64,000 nucleotides of DNA, from the NCBI GenBank assembly GCA_039817385.1, contig JBCBVY010000003.1:248001-312000 (forward strand). Reading direction: 5' to 3'. The notes beneath the pieces were generated by a model. It did no database searches. It was given only the letters and a program-made list of their open reading frames with translations, and had not been told where the DNA came from. Made by a program: the position numbers and the translations under genes. Source of the stretch: JBCBCP01 sp039817385 (GTDB lineage: Bacteria > Pseudomonadota > Alphaproteobacteria > Rhodobacterales > Rhodobacteraceae). Positions 33,274 through 42,380 of the stretch are shown here, piece after piece. Within the stretch, counting starts at the first letter, position 1. Every line of letters starts with the position of its first letter.

Positions 33274-36200
33274 TCACAGCTCTTCGACGAGGGTGACACC
33301 GGGCAATGACTTGAGCGCACCGCGTATCTGGGGCGAGACAGGGAAATCCTGGCCGAGATCCACATCAACCTCGCCGCCCAGCCCGTCGGCCATCAGGCAC
33401 AGGTGAATGGGGCCACGGGCCGCGCGTGCGCCGGAGGCGGCCGCGCCGTCCAGCACGGTGCGGATGGCGGCAAAGGCCTCTGGTGCGTGGGCAAAGATGC
33501 GCAGCCCGCTGGAGCCTGCCTCAATAGCCGCATCGTCTATGGGCGAGAAGCTGTTGGCCAGAAGCTTCAGCTGGTCCGCCTCCATCTCGGCTTTGCATTG
33601 CACCGTCACACGCGCCCCGGCCTGCAGGATGTCCTGCGATTTTTCGAGTGTCTCGGAAAAGACCGTGACCTCATAGGCGCCGCTGGGGTCGGACAGGCCG
33701 ACAAAGGCAAAGCGGTTGCCTTTGGCCGATTTGCGGATCTGCACCGCGGTGACCACGCCGGCCATCTTGGCGATCATCGGCGCGCGTTCGGCCTTAGCGG
33801 TCACATCGTCCAGCGTGTGCACGCCCGCGCGTTTCAGCCCGCCCATATAATCATCAAGGGGGTGCCCGGAGAGGTAGAAGCCAACGGCAGCAAATTCCTG
33901 CGACAGCCGTTCGGCAAAGGGCCAGTCCTCCACCGGCATCAGGCGGGGTTCGGGCAGATCGTCGCCCGCCTCGCCAAAGAGCGAAACCTGCTTCGAGTTT
34001 TTCTGGTCATGGATTGCGGCCGAGTAGGCCACCAGCGCCTCGAGGCTGTCCAGCACCCGGCGGCGGTTGGGGTCGAGCACGTCAAAAGCCCCCGCACGAG
34101 CCATCATTTCCAGCGGGCGCTTGCCAATGCGTTTAAGGTCCACCCGGCGGGCGAAATCGAACAGGGTCGTGAAAGGTTTATCGGCACGCGCTTCAGGCCC
34201 GCCGGCCTTCATCGCTGAAGAAGCCCCGGGGGGCTGATGAAGCCGCCCTTCGACCACAAGGCGCATAGCTTCCACGCCGACATTCTTCAGCGCGCCCAAG
34301 GCATAGACCAGCTTGCCATCCACCACCTTGAACGTCGCGTCGGACCGGTTCACGCAAGGCGGCACCCAGGGCAGGCCAAGGCCCTTGCGGACCTCTTCGA
34401 AATAGATCGCGAGCTTGTCGGTGAGGTGGATATCGCAGTTCATCACACCGGCCATGAACTCCACCGGGTGGTTCGCCTTCAGCCACGCCGTCTGGTAGCT
34501 GACAACCGCATACGCTGCCGCATGGGACTTGTTGAAGCCGTAATTCGCAAACTTGTCCAGCAGGTTCCAGACCTCGATCGCCTTGGCCTCGTCCACGCCG
34601 TTCTTTGCCGCGCCTTCGAGGAATTTCGGGCGCTCGGCATCCATCGCTTCCTGGATTTTCTTGCCCATCGCACGGCGCAGCATGTCTGCACCGCCCAGCG
34701 AGTACCCCGCCATCTCTTGTGCGATCTGCATCACCTGTTCCTGGTAAACGATGATGCCTTGCGTCTCGTCCAGGATGTGATCAACCAGCGGGTGCAGCAT
34801 CTCGCGTTGGGAGATACCGTTCTTGACCTCGCAGAACTTCGGGATGTTCTCCATCGGCCCGGGCCGGTAAAGCGCGACGAGGGCGATAATGTCCTCGATA
34901 CAGTCCGGCTTCATCCGTTTGAGGGCATCCATCATGCCCGTGCTTTCCACCTGGAACACCGCGATGGTCTTGGCAGCGGCGTAAAGCTTGTAGGACGCCT
35001 CATCATCCAGCGGGATCGCGTTTATGTCGTTCTCGGTCCCCGGCTGGGGCACGTAAAGCTCGGTCCCGTCCGCGGCGATGTGCAGGGGCCGGCCCGAAGC
35101 GAGGATCTGGTCCACCGCGTTCTGGATTACCGTCAGGGTCTTGAGGCCCAGAAAGTCGAACTTCACCAGCCCCGCCTGTTCGACCCATTTCATGTTGAAT
35201 TGGGTTGCGGGCATGTCGGAGCGGGGGTCTTGATAAAGCGGCACCAGCGCATCCAGCGGGCGGTCCCCGATCACCACGCCAGCGGCGTGGGTGGAGGCGT
35301 TGCGCAAGAGCCCCTCGACCTGCTGGCCATAGGTCAGCAGCCGGTCCACCACCTCTTCGCTGCGCGCCTCCTCGCGCAGGCGCGGCTCATCGGCGAGCGC
35401 CTTTTCGATGCTGACAGGTTTGACGCCTTCGACCGGGATCAGTTTCGACAGACGGTCGACCTGACCGTAGGGCATTTGCAGCACCCGCCCGATGTCTCGC
35501 ACGGCGGCCTTGGACAGCAGCGCGCCGAAGGTGATGATCTGGCCGACCCTGTCGCGGCCGTATTTTTCCTGAACGTAGCGAATGACTTCTTCGCGCCGGT
35601 CCATGCAAAAGTCGATGTCGAAGTCGGGCATGGAGACCCGTTCGGGGTTCAGGAACCGTTCGAACAGCAGCGCGTAGCGCAGCGGGTCGAGGTCGGTGAT
35701 GGTGAGGGCATAAGCGACAAGGCTGCCCGCGCCGGAGCCGCGCCCGGGGCCGACGGGGATGTCCTCATCCTTCGCCCATTTGATGAAATCGGCAACAATC
35801 AGGAAGTAGCCGGGAAAGCCCATCCCCTCGATGATATCCAATTCGAAATCGAGGCGTTTCTGGTATTCCTCGACGCTCGCGGCGTGGGGTATGACCTTCA
35901 GCCGCTCTTGCAGACCCGCATTGGCCTGACGGCGCAGTTCCTGCACCTCATCATCGGCGAACTTTGGCAAGATCGGGTCGCGGCGATACGCCATGAAGGC
36001 ACAGCGGCGGGCGATCTCTACCGTGTTGTCCAGCGCTTCGGGCAGGTCGGCAAAGAGCGTCGCCATCTCCGACTGGCTTTTGAAATAGTGCTGGGCGGTC
36101 AGGCGGCGGCGCGGTTCCTGCTGATCCACATAGGCGCCCTCGGCGATGCAGATCAGCGCGTCATGCGCCTCGTACATCTCGGATTTGGGAAAATAGACGT

Positions 36201-36828
36201 CGTTGGTCGCCACCAGCGGCAGGCCCATCGCGTAGGCCATCTCTACATGGCCGCGTTCGGTCAGGCGCTCAGCCTCCGGCAGACCGTCCGGGCCGGGATG
36301 GCGTTGCAGCTCGACGTAAAGCCGCTGCGGGAAGATCGCCGCGAGCCGGTCCATCAGCGCCTGCGCGGCGGGGCGTTGGCCCGCTTGCAGCAACATCCCG
36401 ACGGGGCCGTTTGGCCCGCCGCTTAGGCAAATGAGGTCTTCGGCGTGCTGGGCCAGCTCCTCCAGCGTGACATGCGGCAAGGCGGAGCCGCCCCGCAAGT
36501 AAAGGCACGAGTTCAGCTTCATCAGGTTCTCGTACCCGGCCTCCGACTGCGCCAGCAGAACCAGCGGCGCGGGGGCGGCGGGCCGGTCGCCCGGGCGCGT
36601 TTCGATAAAGGCGAGGTCCACTTGGCAGCCGATAATCGGCTGCACCCCTGCCCCCGCCATCGCAACCGAAAATTCCAGCGCCGCGAACATGTTGTTCGTA
36701 TCTGTGAGCGCCAGCGCGGGCATCCCGGCATCCGCCGCGAGTTGCGGCAGCTTCTTCAGCCGCAGCGCCCCTTCGAGCAGCGAGTATTCGGAATGGGTGC
36801 GCAGGTGGATGAATCGGGGATTGGCCAT
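33274..36828 (-). CDS. dnaE: DNA polymerase III alpha subunit
   Basis: A 1184-residue replicative polymerase. The N-terminal PHP domain starts with FIHLRTHSEYSLLEGALRL, and the palm active site carries PDFDIDFCMDRREEVI with the catalytic aspartates. The RPGPMENIPKFCEVKNG block and the C-terminal helix-hairpin-helix/OB-fold region (GVVTAVQIRKSAKGNRFAFVGLSDPSG) follow in order. The length is that of DnaE1, not of the shorter error-prone DnaE2. I chose MANPRFIHLRTHS at 36828; an ATG four codons upstream is also possible. Confidence 0.97.
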   Translation of the reverse strand: MANPRFIHLRTHSEYSLLEGALRLKKLPQLAADAGMPALALTDTNNMFAALEFSVAMAGAGVQPIIGCQVDLAFIETRPGDRPAAPAPLVLLAQSEAGYENLMKLNSCLYLRGGSALPHVTLEELAQHAEDLICLSGGPNGPVGMLLQAGQRPAAQALMDRLAAIFPQRLYVELQRHPGPDGLPEAERLTERGHVEMAYAMGLPLVATNDVYFPKSEMYEAHDALICIAEGAYVDQQEPRRRLTAQHYFKSQSEMATLFADLPEALDNTVEIARRCAFMAYRRDPILPKFADDEVQELRRQANAGLQERLKVIPHAASVEEYQKRLDFELDIIEGMGFPGYFLIVADFIKWAKDEDIPVGPGRGSGAGSLVAYALTITDLDPLRYALLFERFLNPERVSMPDFDIDFCMDRREEVIRYVQEKYGRDRVGQIITFGALLSKAAVRDIGRVLQMPYGQVDRLSKLIPVEGVKPVSIEKALADEPRLREEARSEEVVDRLLTYGQQVEGLLRNASTHAAGVVIGDRPLDALVPLYQDPRSDMPATQFNMKWVEQAGLVKFDFLGLKTLTVIQNAVDQILASGRPLHIAADGTELYVPQPGTENDINAIPLDDEASYKLYAAAKTIAVFQVESTGMMDALKRMKPDCIEDIIALVALYRPGPMENIPKFCEVKNGISQREMLHPLVDHILDETQGIIVYQEQVMQIAQEMAGYSLGGADMLRRAMGKKIQEAMDAERPKFLEGAAKNGVDEAKAIEVWNLLDKFANYGFNKSHAAAYAVVSYQTAWLKANHPVEFMAGVMNCDIHLTDKLAIYFEEVRKGLGLPWVPPCVNRSDATFKVVDGKLVYALGALKNVGVEAMRLVVEGRLHQPPGASSAMKAGGPEARADKPFTTLFDFARRVDLKRIGKRPLEMMARAGAFDVLDPNRRRVLDSLEALVAYSAAIHDQKNSKQVSLFGEAGDDLPEPRLMPVEDWPFAERLSQEFAAVGFYLSGHPLDDYMGGLKRAGVHTLDDVTAKAERAPMIAKMAGVVTAVQIRKSAKGNRFAFVGLSDPSGAYEVTVFSETLEKSQDILQAGARVTVQCKAEMEADQLKLLANSFSPIDDAAIEAGSSGLRIFAHAPEAFAAIRTVLDGAAASGARAARGPIHLCLMADGLGGEVDVDLGQDFPVSPQIRGALKSLPGVTLVEEL

Positions 36829-36908
36829 GCACCCTACCATATGTCGCCCAGCCCCGCGTGCAACGGGCAGGATGTGTGATGGGGGGCTTTATGGTTAGCC
36901 GATTGGAA

Positions 36909-36944
36909 AAGTATCTTGACTCTCAGCGTTAAGGCTAGATACTT
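36909..36944. promoter_or_regulatory. operator-like inverted repeat and promoter of the ArsR gene
   Basis: Perfect 8-bp arms AAGTATCT (36909-36916) and AGATACTT (36937-36944) flank 20 bp. TTGACT (36916-36921) could be a -35 element, with ATACTT 17 bp downstream as a -10 candidate. The ArsR start codon is at 36951, seven bases after the right arm. This geometry suits autoregulation by the ArsR-type repressor; binding is inference. Confidence 0.65.
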
Positions 36945-36950
36945 AGCAAC

Positions 36951-37280
36951 ATGGCTCACAATCTCAACACGCTCTTCGCAGCCCTCGCCGACCCGACCCG
37001 CCGCGCGGTCATCGAGGCGCTGCTGGACGGCCCCGCCCCGGTCAGCGATCTGCACGGGTCCCATGACATGGCCCTGCCCACCTTCCTCAAACATCTCAAG
37101 GTGATGGAAGCGGGTGGGCTGGTCACCAGCACCAAGAAAGGCCGGGTGCGCACAGTTGCGCTGCAACCCGACGCGCTGAGCGCCGGGGCGGACTGGCTGA
37201 ACAAACACAAAGCCATGTGGGACGGGCGGATGGACCGCATCGAAAGGCTCGCGATCCGGCTAGACCGGACAAAATCGTGA
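36951..37280 (+). CDS. ArsR-family winged-helix regulator
   Basis: A 109-residue regulator: FAALADPTRRAVIEALLDGPAPVSDLHGSHDMALPTFLKHLKVMEAGGLV-type winged helix, written here in shortened form. It lacks the CxC metal site of arsenic sensors and belongs to the subgroup usually paired with an AHSA1/SRPBCC gene, as here. An inverted repeat overlaps its promoter. Its stop overlaps an in-frame GTG of the next gene, so the two are one transcript. Confidence 0.9.
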   Translation: MAHNLNTLFAALADPTRRAVIEALLDGPAPVSDLHGSHDMALPTFLKHLKVMEAGGLVTSTKKGRVRTVALQPDALSAGADWLNKHKAMWDGRMDRIERLAIRLDRTKS

Positions 37281-37306
37281 CAGGGCGCACGGAAAGGACC
37301 CGCATC

Positions 37307-37771
37307 ATGACCACCCCCACCGACACAGGCAGCTTCACGCTCAGCCGCACTTTGCCCGTCAGCCCGGACAAGCTTTGGCACCTTGTGACCGACCCGGACA
37401 TGCGCGACGCCTGGGGCGCGCCCGGGGACGGCATGGTGATGGTGACGGATGTGACGGACTTCACGGTTGGCGGGCTGGAAAAGCACCGCTGCGGGCCCGC
37501 GGATAACCCGCATTTCACGGTTGAGACGCGCTGGTACCGGATCGACGGGCCGCAGCACGCGGTCTTTACCGAAACGATCCTCGTCAGCGGGGCCGCGATG
37601 GCCACGACGCTGGTGACATACCGCATCGCGCCCGACGCGTCTGGCAGCACCTTGCACGTGACGGTTGCTGTGTCCTCCTTTGACGGGCCAGGCGGGGTTG
37701 CGGATGTCGAGGAAGGCTGGACCGGCGGTTTGGCCAATCTGGAAGCACTCGCGGCCCAGCACGCCGCCTGA
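37307..37771 (+). CDS. SRPBCC (AHSA1-like) family protein
   Basis: A 154-residue START/AHSA1-fold protein: FTLSRTLPVSPDKLWHLVTDPD at the N-terminus, a beta-rich middle (DFTVGGLEKHRCGPADNPHF) and the typical C-terminal helix WTGGLANLEALAAQHA. Ligands are hydrophobic and unknown. AAAGGA sits ahead of the ATG at 37307, which I prefer to a GTG at 37277 that overlaps the ArsR stop. A perfect 14-bp palindrome follows at 37781-37794. Confidence 0.85.
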   Translation: MTTPTDTGSFTLSRTLPVSPDKLWHLVTDPDMRDAWGAPGDGMVMVTDVTDFTVGGLEKHRCGPADNPHFTVETRWYRIDGPQHAVFTETILVSGAAMATTLVTYRIAPDASGSTLHVTVAVSSFDGPGGVADVEEGWTGGLANLEALAAQHAA

Positions 37772-37780
37772 GCGCACGCA

Positions 37781-37794
37781 CCGCTTGCAAGCGG
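37781..37794. promoter_or_regulatory. palindrome between SRPBCC gene and xdhA
   Basis: CCGCTTGCAAGCGG is a perfect 14-bp palindrome nine bases after the SRPBCC stop, in the 120-bp gap before xdhA. It could be an operator for the xdh operon or a weak hairpin; no T-run follows. Confidence 0.4.
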
Positions 37795-37891
37795 CGGCGG
37801 GCCTTGCCAATCTGGCGCCAAAGCCCGCCTCTCGTCTACGCCGCATCGACGTGAGGCCGAACAGGGCGGAGGTAGCGCGGCGAGGCATATC

Positions 37892-39283
37892 ATGGCTCAG
37901 AGGATGGACGTTTCGTTTCATCTCAACGGCGCACCTGTGACGGTAACAGGCGCCGACCCCACCACCACACTTCTGGACTGGCTGCGCGAAGACCGCGGTC
38001 TGACCGGCACCAAAGAGGGATGTAACGAGGGCGATTGCGGTGCCTGTTCGGTCATTGTGACGGGGCAGGAGGGCGCGCGGGCGCTGAACGCCTGCATCCT
38101 CTTTCTGCCCCAGCTTCAGGGCCGCGCGGTGCGCACGGTCGAAGGCATCGCCGCCCCGGATGGCACGCTGCACCCGGTCCAGCAGGCGATGATCGACCAC
38201 CACGGTAGCCAATGCGGGTTCTGCACGCCCGGCTTCATCACGACAATGGCCTGCGCGCACCTGAACGGAGAGACGGATTGGAACACCGCACTGGCCGGGA
38301 ATCTCTGCCGCTGCACCGGCTATGCCCCCATCGTGCGTGCGGCCGAAGCGGCGGCACCGCATCCTGCGCCGGAGCATATGAACGACGCCCCCCTTCTCTG
38401 TTCGGAAAAATCCTCGGGGGGTGAGCCGAAGGCGAGGGGGGCAGACAGCCCCCCTTCCGACATCGACAGCCTCGCGCACTGGTACGAACAGCACCCGAAC
38501 GGCACCCTCATCGCAGGGGCGACCGATGTGGGCCTCTGGGTAACAAAGGAGTTCCGCGATCTCGGCCACGTTGCCTTTCTGGCGCAGGTCGAGGGGCTGG
38601 CGGGGGTCCACGTGGGCCCGGACGTGGTGCGCATCGGTGCGGCGACGACGCTGACGGACCTGCGCACGGCTCTTGCCCCGCTGCATCCGGCCTTTGCCGC
38701 GCTGATCGACCGCTACGGCTCGGTGCAGGTGCGCAATGCGGCGACGATCGGCGGGAACGTGGCCAATGGCTCGCCCATTGGCGATGGCTCGCCTGCGCTG
38801 ATCGCCCTGGATGCGACGGTGCATCTGCGCAAAGGCGCGGCAACACGTGCGGTGCCCATCGCGGCGTTCTTCATCGAATACGGCAAGCAAGACCGCGCGC
38901 CTGGAGAGTTCATCACGCATCTCACCATACCGCGGGCCGCGGACAAGCTGTCCTGTGACAAGCTTTCAAAGCGGTTTGATCAGGATATCTCCGCGGTGTG
39001 CGGGTGCTTCTGGATCGATGTGCAAGACGGCCTCGTGACCGAGGCGCGGCTTGCCTTTGGCGGCATGGCAGGCACGCCGAGACGGGCGGCGGCGGCGGAA
39101 GCGGCGCTGCTTGGGCAACCTTGGGAGGACGGCCCGGTGCGCGCGGCGATGGCCGCGTTGGCGCAGGACTTCACGCCGATGGACGACATGCGCGCCTCCG
39201 CGGCCTACCGGATGGAGGCGGCGCAAGCGATGCTCTGGCGCCGGTTTGCCGGTTCGGGCGACGTGCGTAGGGTGACACTATGA
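37892..39283 (+). CDS. xdhA: xanthine dehydrogenase small subunit (Fe-S and FAD)
   Basis: A 463-residue subunit carrying two [2Fe-2S] clusters and FAD. The first cluster is bound by GCNEGDCGAC plus a downstream Cys, and the second by QCGFCTPGF and CRCTGYAP. The FAD domain shows TLIAGATDVGLWVTKEFR and ATIGGNVANGSPIGDGSP, and the C-terminal domain has RFDQDISAVCGCF. With XdhB it oxidises hypoxanthine and xanthine to urate. The linker at residues 168-189 is encoded by a dispersed repeat (38393-38458). GAGG lies ahead of the ATG. The stop overlaps xdhB by four bases. Confidence 0.95.
   Translation: MAQRMDVSFHLNGAPVTVTGADPTTTLLDWLREDRGLTGTKEGCNEGDCGACSVIVTGQEGARALNACILFLPQLQGRAVRTVEGIAAPDGTLHPVQQAMIDHHGSQCGFCTPGFITTMACAHLNGETDWNTALAGNLCRCTGYAPIVRAAEAAAPHPAPEHMNDAPLLCSEKSSGGEPKARGADSPPSDIDSLAHWYEQHPNGTLIAGATDVGLWVTKEFRDLGHVAFLAQVEGLAGVHVGPDVVRIGAATTLTDLRTALAPLHPAFAALIDRYGSVQVRNAATIGGNVANGSPIGDGSPALIALDATVHLRKGAATRAVPIAAFFIEYGKQDRAPGEFITHLTIPRAADKLSCDKLSKRFDQDISAVCGCFWIDVQDGLVTEARLAFGGMAGTPRRAAAAEAALLGQPWEDGPVRAAMAALAQDFTPMDDMRASAAYRMEAAQAMLWRRFAGSGDVRRVTL
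38393..38458. repeat. dispersed repeat encoding the XdhA interdomain linker
   Basis: Within xdhA, CTTCTCTGTTCGGAAAAATC and the following GGGGGGTGAGCCGAAGGCGA run into an inverted repeat of 7-bp arms GGGGGGC/GCCCCCC (38436-38454). The first 11 bases equal the right arm of the intergenic repeat at 32016. It is read in frame as LLCSEKSSGGEPKARGADSP plus PS, between the [2Fe-2S] and FAD domains. Confidence 0.65.
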
Positions 39284-41613
39284 GCGTCGGGCGCCCCCTG
39301 CCCCACGACGCCGCCGCGCTGCATGTCACAGGTGCGGCGCGCTATGTCGATGACATGCCCCTGCCTGCGGGCAGCCTGCACCTTGCCTTTGGGCTGAGCG
39401 AGGTGGCGGCAGGACAGATCACCGCGCTCGATCTGGAGGCGGTACGGGACAGCGACGGGGTCGTCGCGGTGCTGACCGCGGCAGATTTGCCCTTTGCCAA
39501 TGACGTCTCGCCTTCAGCGCATGACGAACCGCTCTTGGCGGAGGGGACCGTGCACTACGTGGGCCAGCCCATCTTCCTGGTGATCGCCACCTCGCACCGG
39601 GCCGCCCGCATCGCGGCCCGCAAAGGGCGGGTCGAGGTACAGGCAAAAGCGCCGATTTTCACCGCCGCAGAGGCAGAGGCGGCGGGATCCCGGTTTGAAG
39701 ACGGCCCGCGCGTCTATGGCCGCGGGGATGTGCAGGCCGCGCTGGCCGCAGCGCCGCACCGTTTGAAGGGCCAGATGCAGATCGGCGGGCAGGAGCATTT
39801 CTACCTCGAAGGGCAGGCCGCGCTGGCCGTGCCGGGCGAGGACGGGGACATGCACATCGTCTCCTCCACCCAGCACCCGACGGAGATCCAGCACAAGGTG
39901 GCCGAGGCCCTTGGCATCCCGATGCATGGCGTGCGGGTGGAGACGCGGCGCATGGGCGGCGGCTTTGGTGGCAAGGAAAGCCAGGGCAACGCGCTCGCCG
40001 TGGCCTGCGCCATTGCTGCACGGCACACCGGGCGGGCCTGCAAGATGCGCTATGACCGGGACGATGACATGATCATCACTGGCAAGCGGCATGCGTTCGA
40101 GGTCAGCTATGAGGTTGGCTTTGACGGCGCGGGCGTGATCACTGCGCTGGACGTGCGGCACGATGCGCTCTGCGGCTGGGCGCAGGATCTGAGCCTGCCG
40201 GTGGCGGACCGGGCAATGCTGCACGCGGATAACGCCTATTGGCTGGAGGCGGTGCGCATCACTTCGCACCGCTGGAAGACCAACCACCAGTCCGCGACCG
40301 CCTTTCGCGGCTTTGGCGGCCCACAAGGGATGCTGGGAATGGAGCGGATCATTGACCATGTGGCCCATGCCGCAGGGCGCGACCCGCTGGCCGTGCGCCG
40401 CGCGAATTTCTACGGGCGGGGAGATTTTTCGGCGAAAAATCTCAAAGGCGCTGCCCGCCAAGGTCGTTCCACCCTGACGACTGGCTGGGTCACGCCGTAC
40501 GGGCAAGTTGTGGAGGACTTTGTTCTGGGCGAGATGGTGCCTGCGCTTGAGGCGTCGTCTGGTTACACGGCGCGGCGGGCCGAGATTGCCGCATGGAACG
40601 CACGTAATGACGTGATGAAGCGTGGGATCGCGCTGACCCCCGTGAAGTTCGGAATTTCCTTTACCCTCACCCATCTGAACCAGGCCGGGGCATTGGTGCA
40701 TGTCTATTCGGACGGGTCGATCCATCTGAACCACGGCGGCACGGAGATGGGCCAGGGCCTGTTCCAAAAGGTTGCCCAAGTTGCAGCGTCCCGCTTTGGA
40801 GTGGGGCTGGCGGCGGTGAAGATCACCGCAACGGATACGGCGAAAGTGCCGAACACCTCTGCCACAGCGGCATCGTCGGGCTCGGACCTGAACGGGATGG
40901 CGGTGAAGGCGGCCTGTGATACCATACGGGAGCGCATGGAGACGCATCTGGCACAGCTGCATCAGTGCAGGCCGGATGAGGTTGTCTTTGAAGCTGGCCG
41001 TGTTCAGGTGCCGGGGCGGGACTATGGCTTCGGCGAGGTTGCGCGGCTTTGTCATGAGGGGCGCGTGTCGCTTTCGGCGACCGGGTTTTACAAGACGCCG
41101 GACATCTCCTGGGACCGGATCAAGGGGCAAGGACGGCCGTTTTTCTACTTTGCCTACGGGGCGGCCTGCGTCGAGGTGGCAGTGGACACGCTGACCGGGG
41201 AAAACCGAATGCTGCGCGCGGACATCCTGCACGATGCGGGTGCGTCGCTGAACCCGGCGCTGGACATCGGCCAGGTCGAGGGCGGGTTTGTGCAGGGCGC
41301 GGGCTGGCTAACAACCGAAGAGCTGGTTTGGGACAACGCGGGGCGCCTGCGCACGCACGCGCCTGCCACCTACAAGATACCGGCCTGTGGCGACCGACCT
41401 GATATGTTCAACGTCGCGCTTTGGGATGGGGAGAACCGCGCGGACACGATCTACAAGTCGAAAGCAGTGGGCGAGCCGCCGCTGATGCTGGGGATCGCCG
41501 CGTTCCTTGCGCTGTCGGACGCCTGTGCGGCCTGCGGGCCAGCCTACCCTGACTTGCAGGCGCCTGCCACCGCAGAGGCGGTGCTGGCCGCGGTGAAGCG
41601 GGCGCGCGGGTGA
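39280..41613 (+). CDS. xdhB: xanthine dehydrogenase large subunit (molybdopterin)
   Basis: A 777-residue molybdenum-cofactor subunit. Cofactor-binding blocks RMGGGFGGKESQGN, SATAFRGFGGPQGML and HLNHGGTEMGQGL are present, and the catalytic Glu is in KAVGEPPLMLGIAAF near the C-terminus. The stretch NFYG to TPYGQVVEDF is interrupted by about 25 residues (380-404) that contain a perfect hairpin at DNA level. I recall no such insert in R. capsulatus XdhB. The frame is intact. ATG overlaps the xdhA stop, and the end overlaps xdhC by GTGA. Confidence 0.95.
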   Translation: MSVGRPLPHDAAALHVTGAARYVDDMPLPAGSLHLAFGLSEVAAGQITALDLEAVRDSDGVVAVLTAADLPFANDVSPSAHDEPLLAEGTVHYVGQPIFLVIATSHRAARIAARKGRVEVQAKAPIFTAAEAEAAGSRFEDGPRVYGRGDVQAALAAAPHRLKGQMQIGGQEHFYLEGQAALAVPGEDGDMHIVSSTQHPTEIQHKVAEALGIPMHGVRVETRRMGGGFGGKESQGNALAVACAIAARHTGRACKMRYDRDDDMIITGKRHAFEVSYEVGFDGAGVITALDVRHDALCGWAQDLSLPVADRAMLHADNAYWLEAVRITSHRWKTNHQSATAFRGFGGPQGMLGMERIIDHVAHAAGRDPLAVRRANFYGRGDFSAKNLKGAARQGRSTLTTGWVTPYGQVVEDFVLGEMVPALEASSGYTARRAEIAAWNARNDVMKRGIALTPVKFGISFTLTHLNQAGALVHVYSDGSIHLNHGGTEMGQGLFQKVAQVAASRFGVGLAAVKITATDTAKVPNTSATAASSGSDLNGMAVKAACDTIRERMETHLAQLHQCRPDEVVFEAGRVQVPGRDYGFGEVARLCHEGRVSLSATGFYKTPDISWDRIKGQGRPFFYFAYGAACVEVAVDTLTGENRMLRADILHDAGASLNPALDIGQVEGGFVQGAGWLTTEELVWDNAGRLRTHAPATYKIPACGDRPDMFNVALWDGENRADTIYKSKAVGEPPLMLGIAAFLALSDACAACGPAYPDLQAPATAEAVLAAVKRARG
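40421..40443. repeat. palindromic element in frame inside xdhB
   Basis: GAGATTTTTC-GGC-GAAAAATCTC is a perfect 10/3/10 inverted repeat inside the coding sequence, read as GDFSAKNLK. It matches the design of the intergenic hairpins at 28168, 61201 and 61224 (arms built around TTTTC/GAAAA, 3-base loop). The likely insertion spans 40417-40491. Confidence 0.75.
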
Positions 41614-42380
41614 GGCCTGTCACGGTCGAGATCATCGCCGTGCGCGGGTCCGCGCCGCGGGATGCGGGCACGGCGATGGTGGTGCGGGCGGATGGCATAG
41701 ATGGCACGATCGGCGGCGGCGCACTCGAATATCAGGCCATCGCCGTCGCACGTGGGGCCAAAGCGCTGCCGAGAGAAGAAACGATCCCACTTGGCCCCGG
41801 CCTCGGCCAGTGTTGCGGCGGGGCGGTGACACTGCGCTTTTCTTATGAGGCGCGCGCGGTTCATGCGGAGCGCGCGGTTGGCCCCTTAGAGGTCCCGGCG
41901 GGATGGGTGCGCCGCCCGCTCTGGATCTGGGGTGCGGGCCATGTGGGGCGCGCGGTGGTGCAGCACGCGGCGCCGCTACACGCCTTTGATCTGACATGGG
42001 TCGACACCGGGGCCGCGCGTTTTCCGCGCGATGTGCCCAATGGCGTCGCGGCCGTGCCCGCAGCGGACATGCCTGCGCTGATGCGCCATGCGCCGGGGGA
42101 TGCGGCGCATCTGATCTTTACCTACAGTCATGATTTCGACCTCGCGCTGTGCGATGCTGCGTTGCGCCGTGGTTTCGGCTTTTGCGGGGTCATTGGCTCG
42201 GCCACCAAATGGGCGCGGTTTCGCAGCCGTTTGGCAGCGATGGGCCACAGCGATGCCGCGATTGCGCGCATAACCTGCCCGATTGGCGACACGTCCCGCG
42301 GAAAACACCCTCAGGATATTGCGGCAAGCACGCTTGCGCAGGTACTGATGCAAAGCTGGGCGCCGGGGGGCACGGAATGA
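41610..42380 (+). CDS. xdhC: xanthine dehydrogenase accessory protein XdhC
   Basis: A 256-residue chaperone that binds molybdenum cofactor, helps add the terminal sulfido ligand, and inserts it into XdhB. The N-terminal XdhC/CoxI domain has VRGSAPRDAGTAMVV and DGTIGGGALEYQA, with GQCCGGAVTL following. The C-terminal Rossmann domain begins WIWGAGHVGRAVVQHAA. The GTG start at 41610 overlaps the xdhB stop, and its end overlaps the ABC ATPase start (ATGA), so expression is coupled in both directions. Confidence 0.93.
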   Translation: MRPVTVEIIAVRGSAPRDAGTAMVVRADGIDGTIGGGALEYQAIAVARGAKALPREETIPLGPGLGQCCGGAVTLRFSYEARAVHAERAVGPLEVPAGWVRRPLWIWGAGHVGRAVVQHAAPLHAFDLTWVDTGAARFPRDVPNGVAAVPAADMPALMRHAPGDAAHLIFTYSHDFDLALCDAALRRGFGFCGVIGSATKWARFRSRLAAMGHSDAAIARITCPIGDTSRGKHPQDIAASTLAQVLMQSWAPGGTE

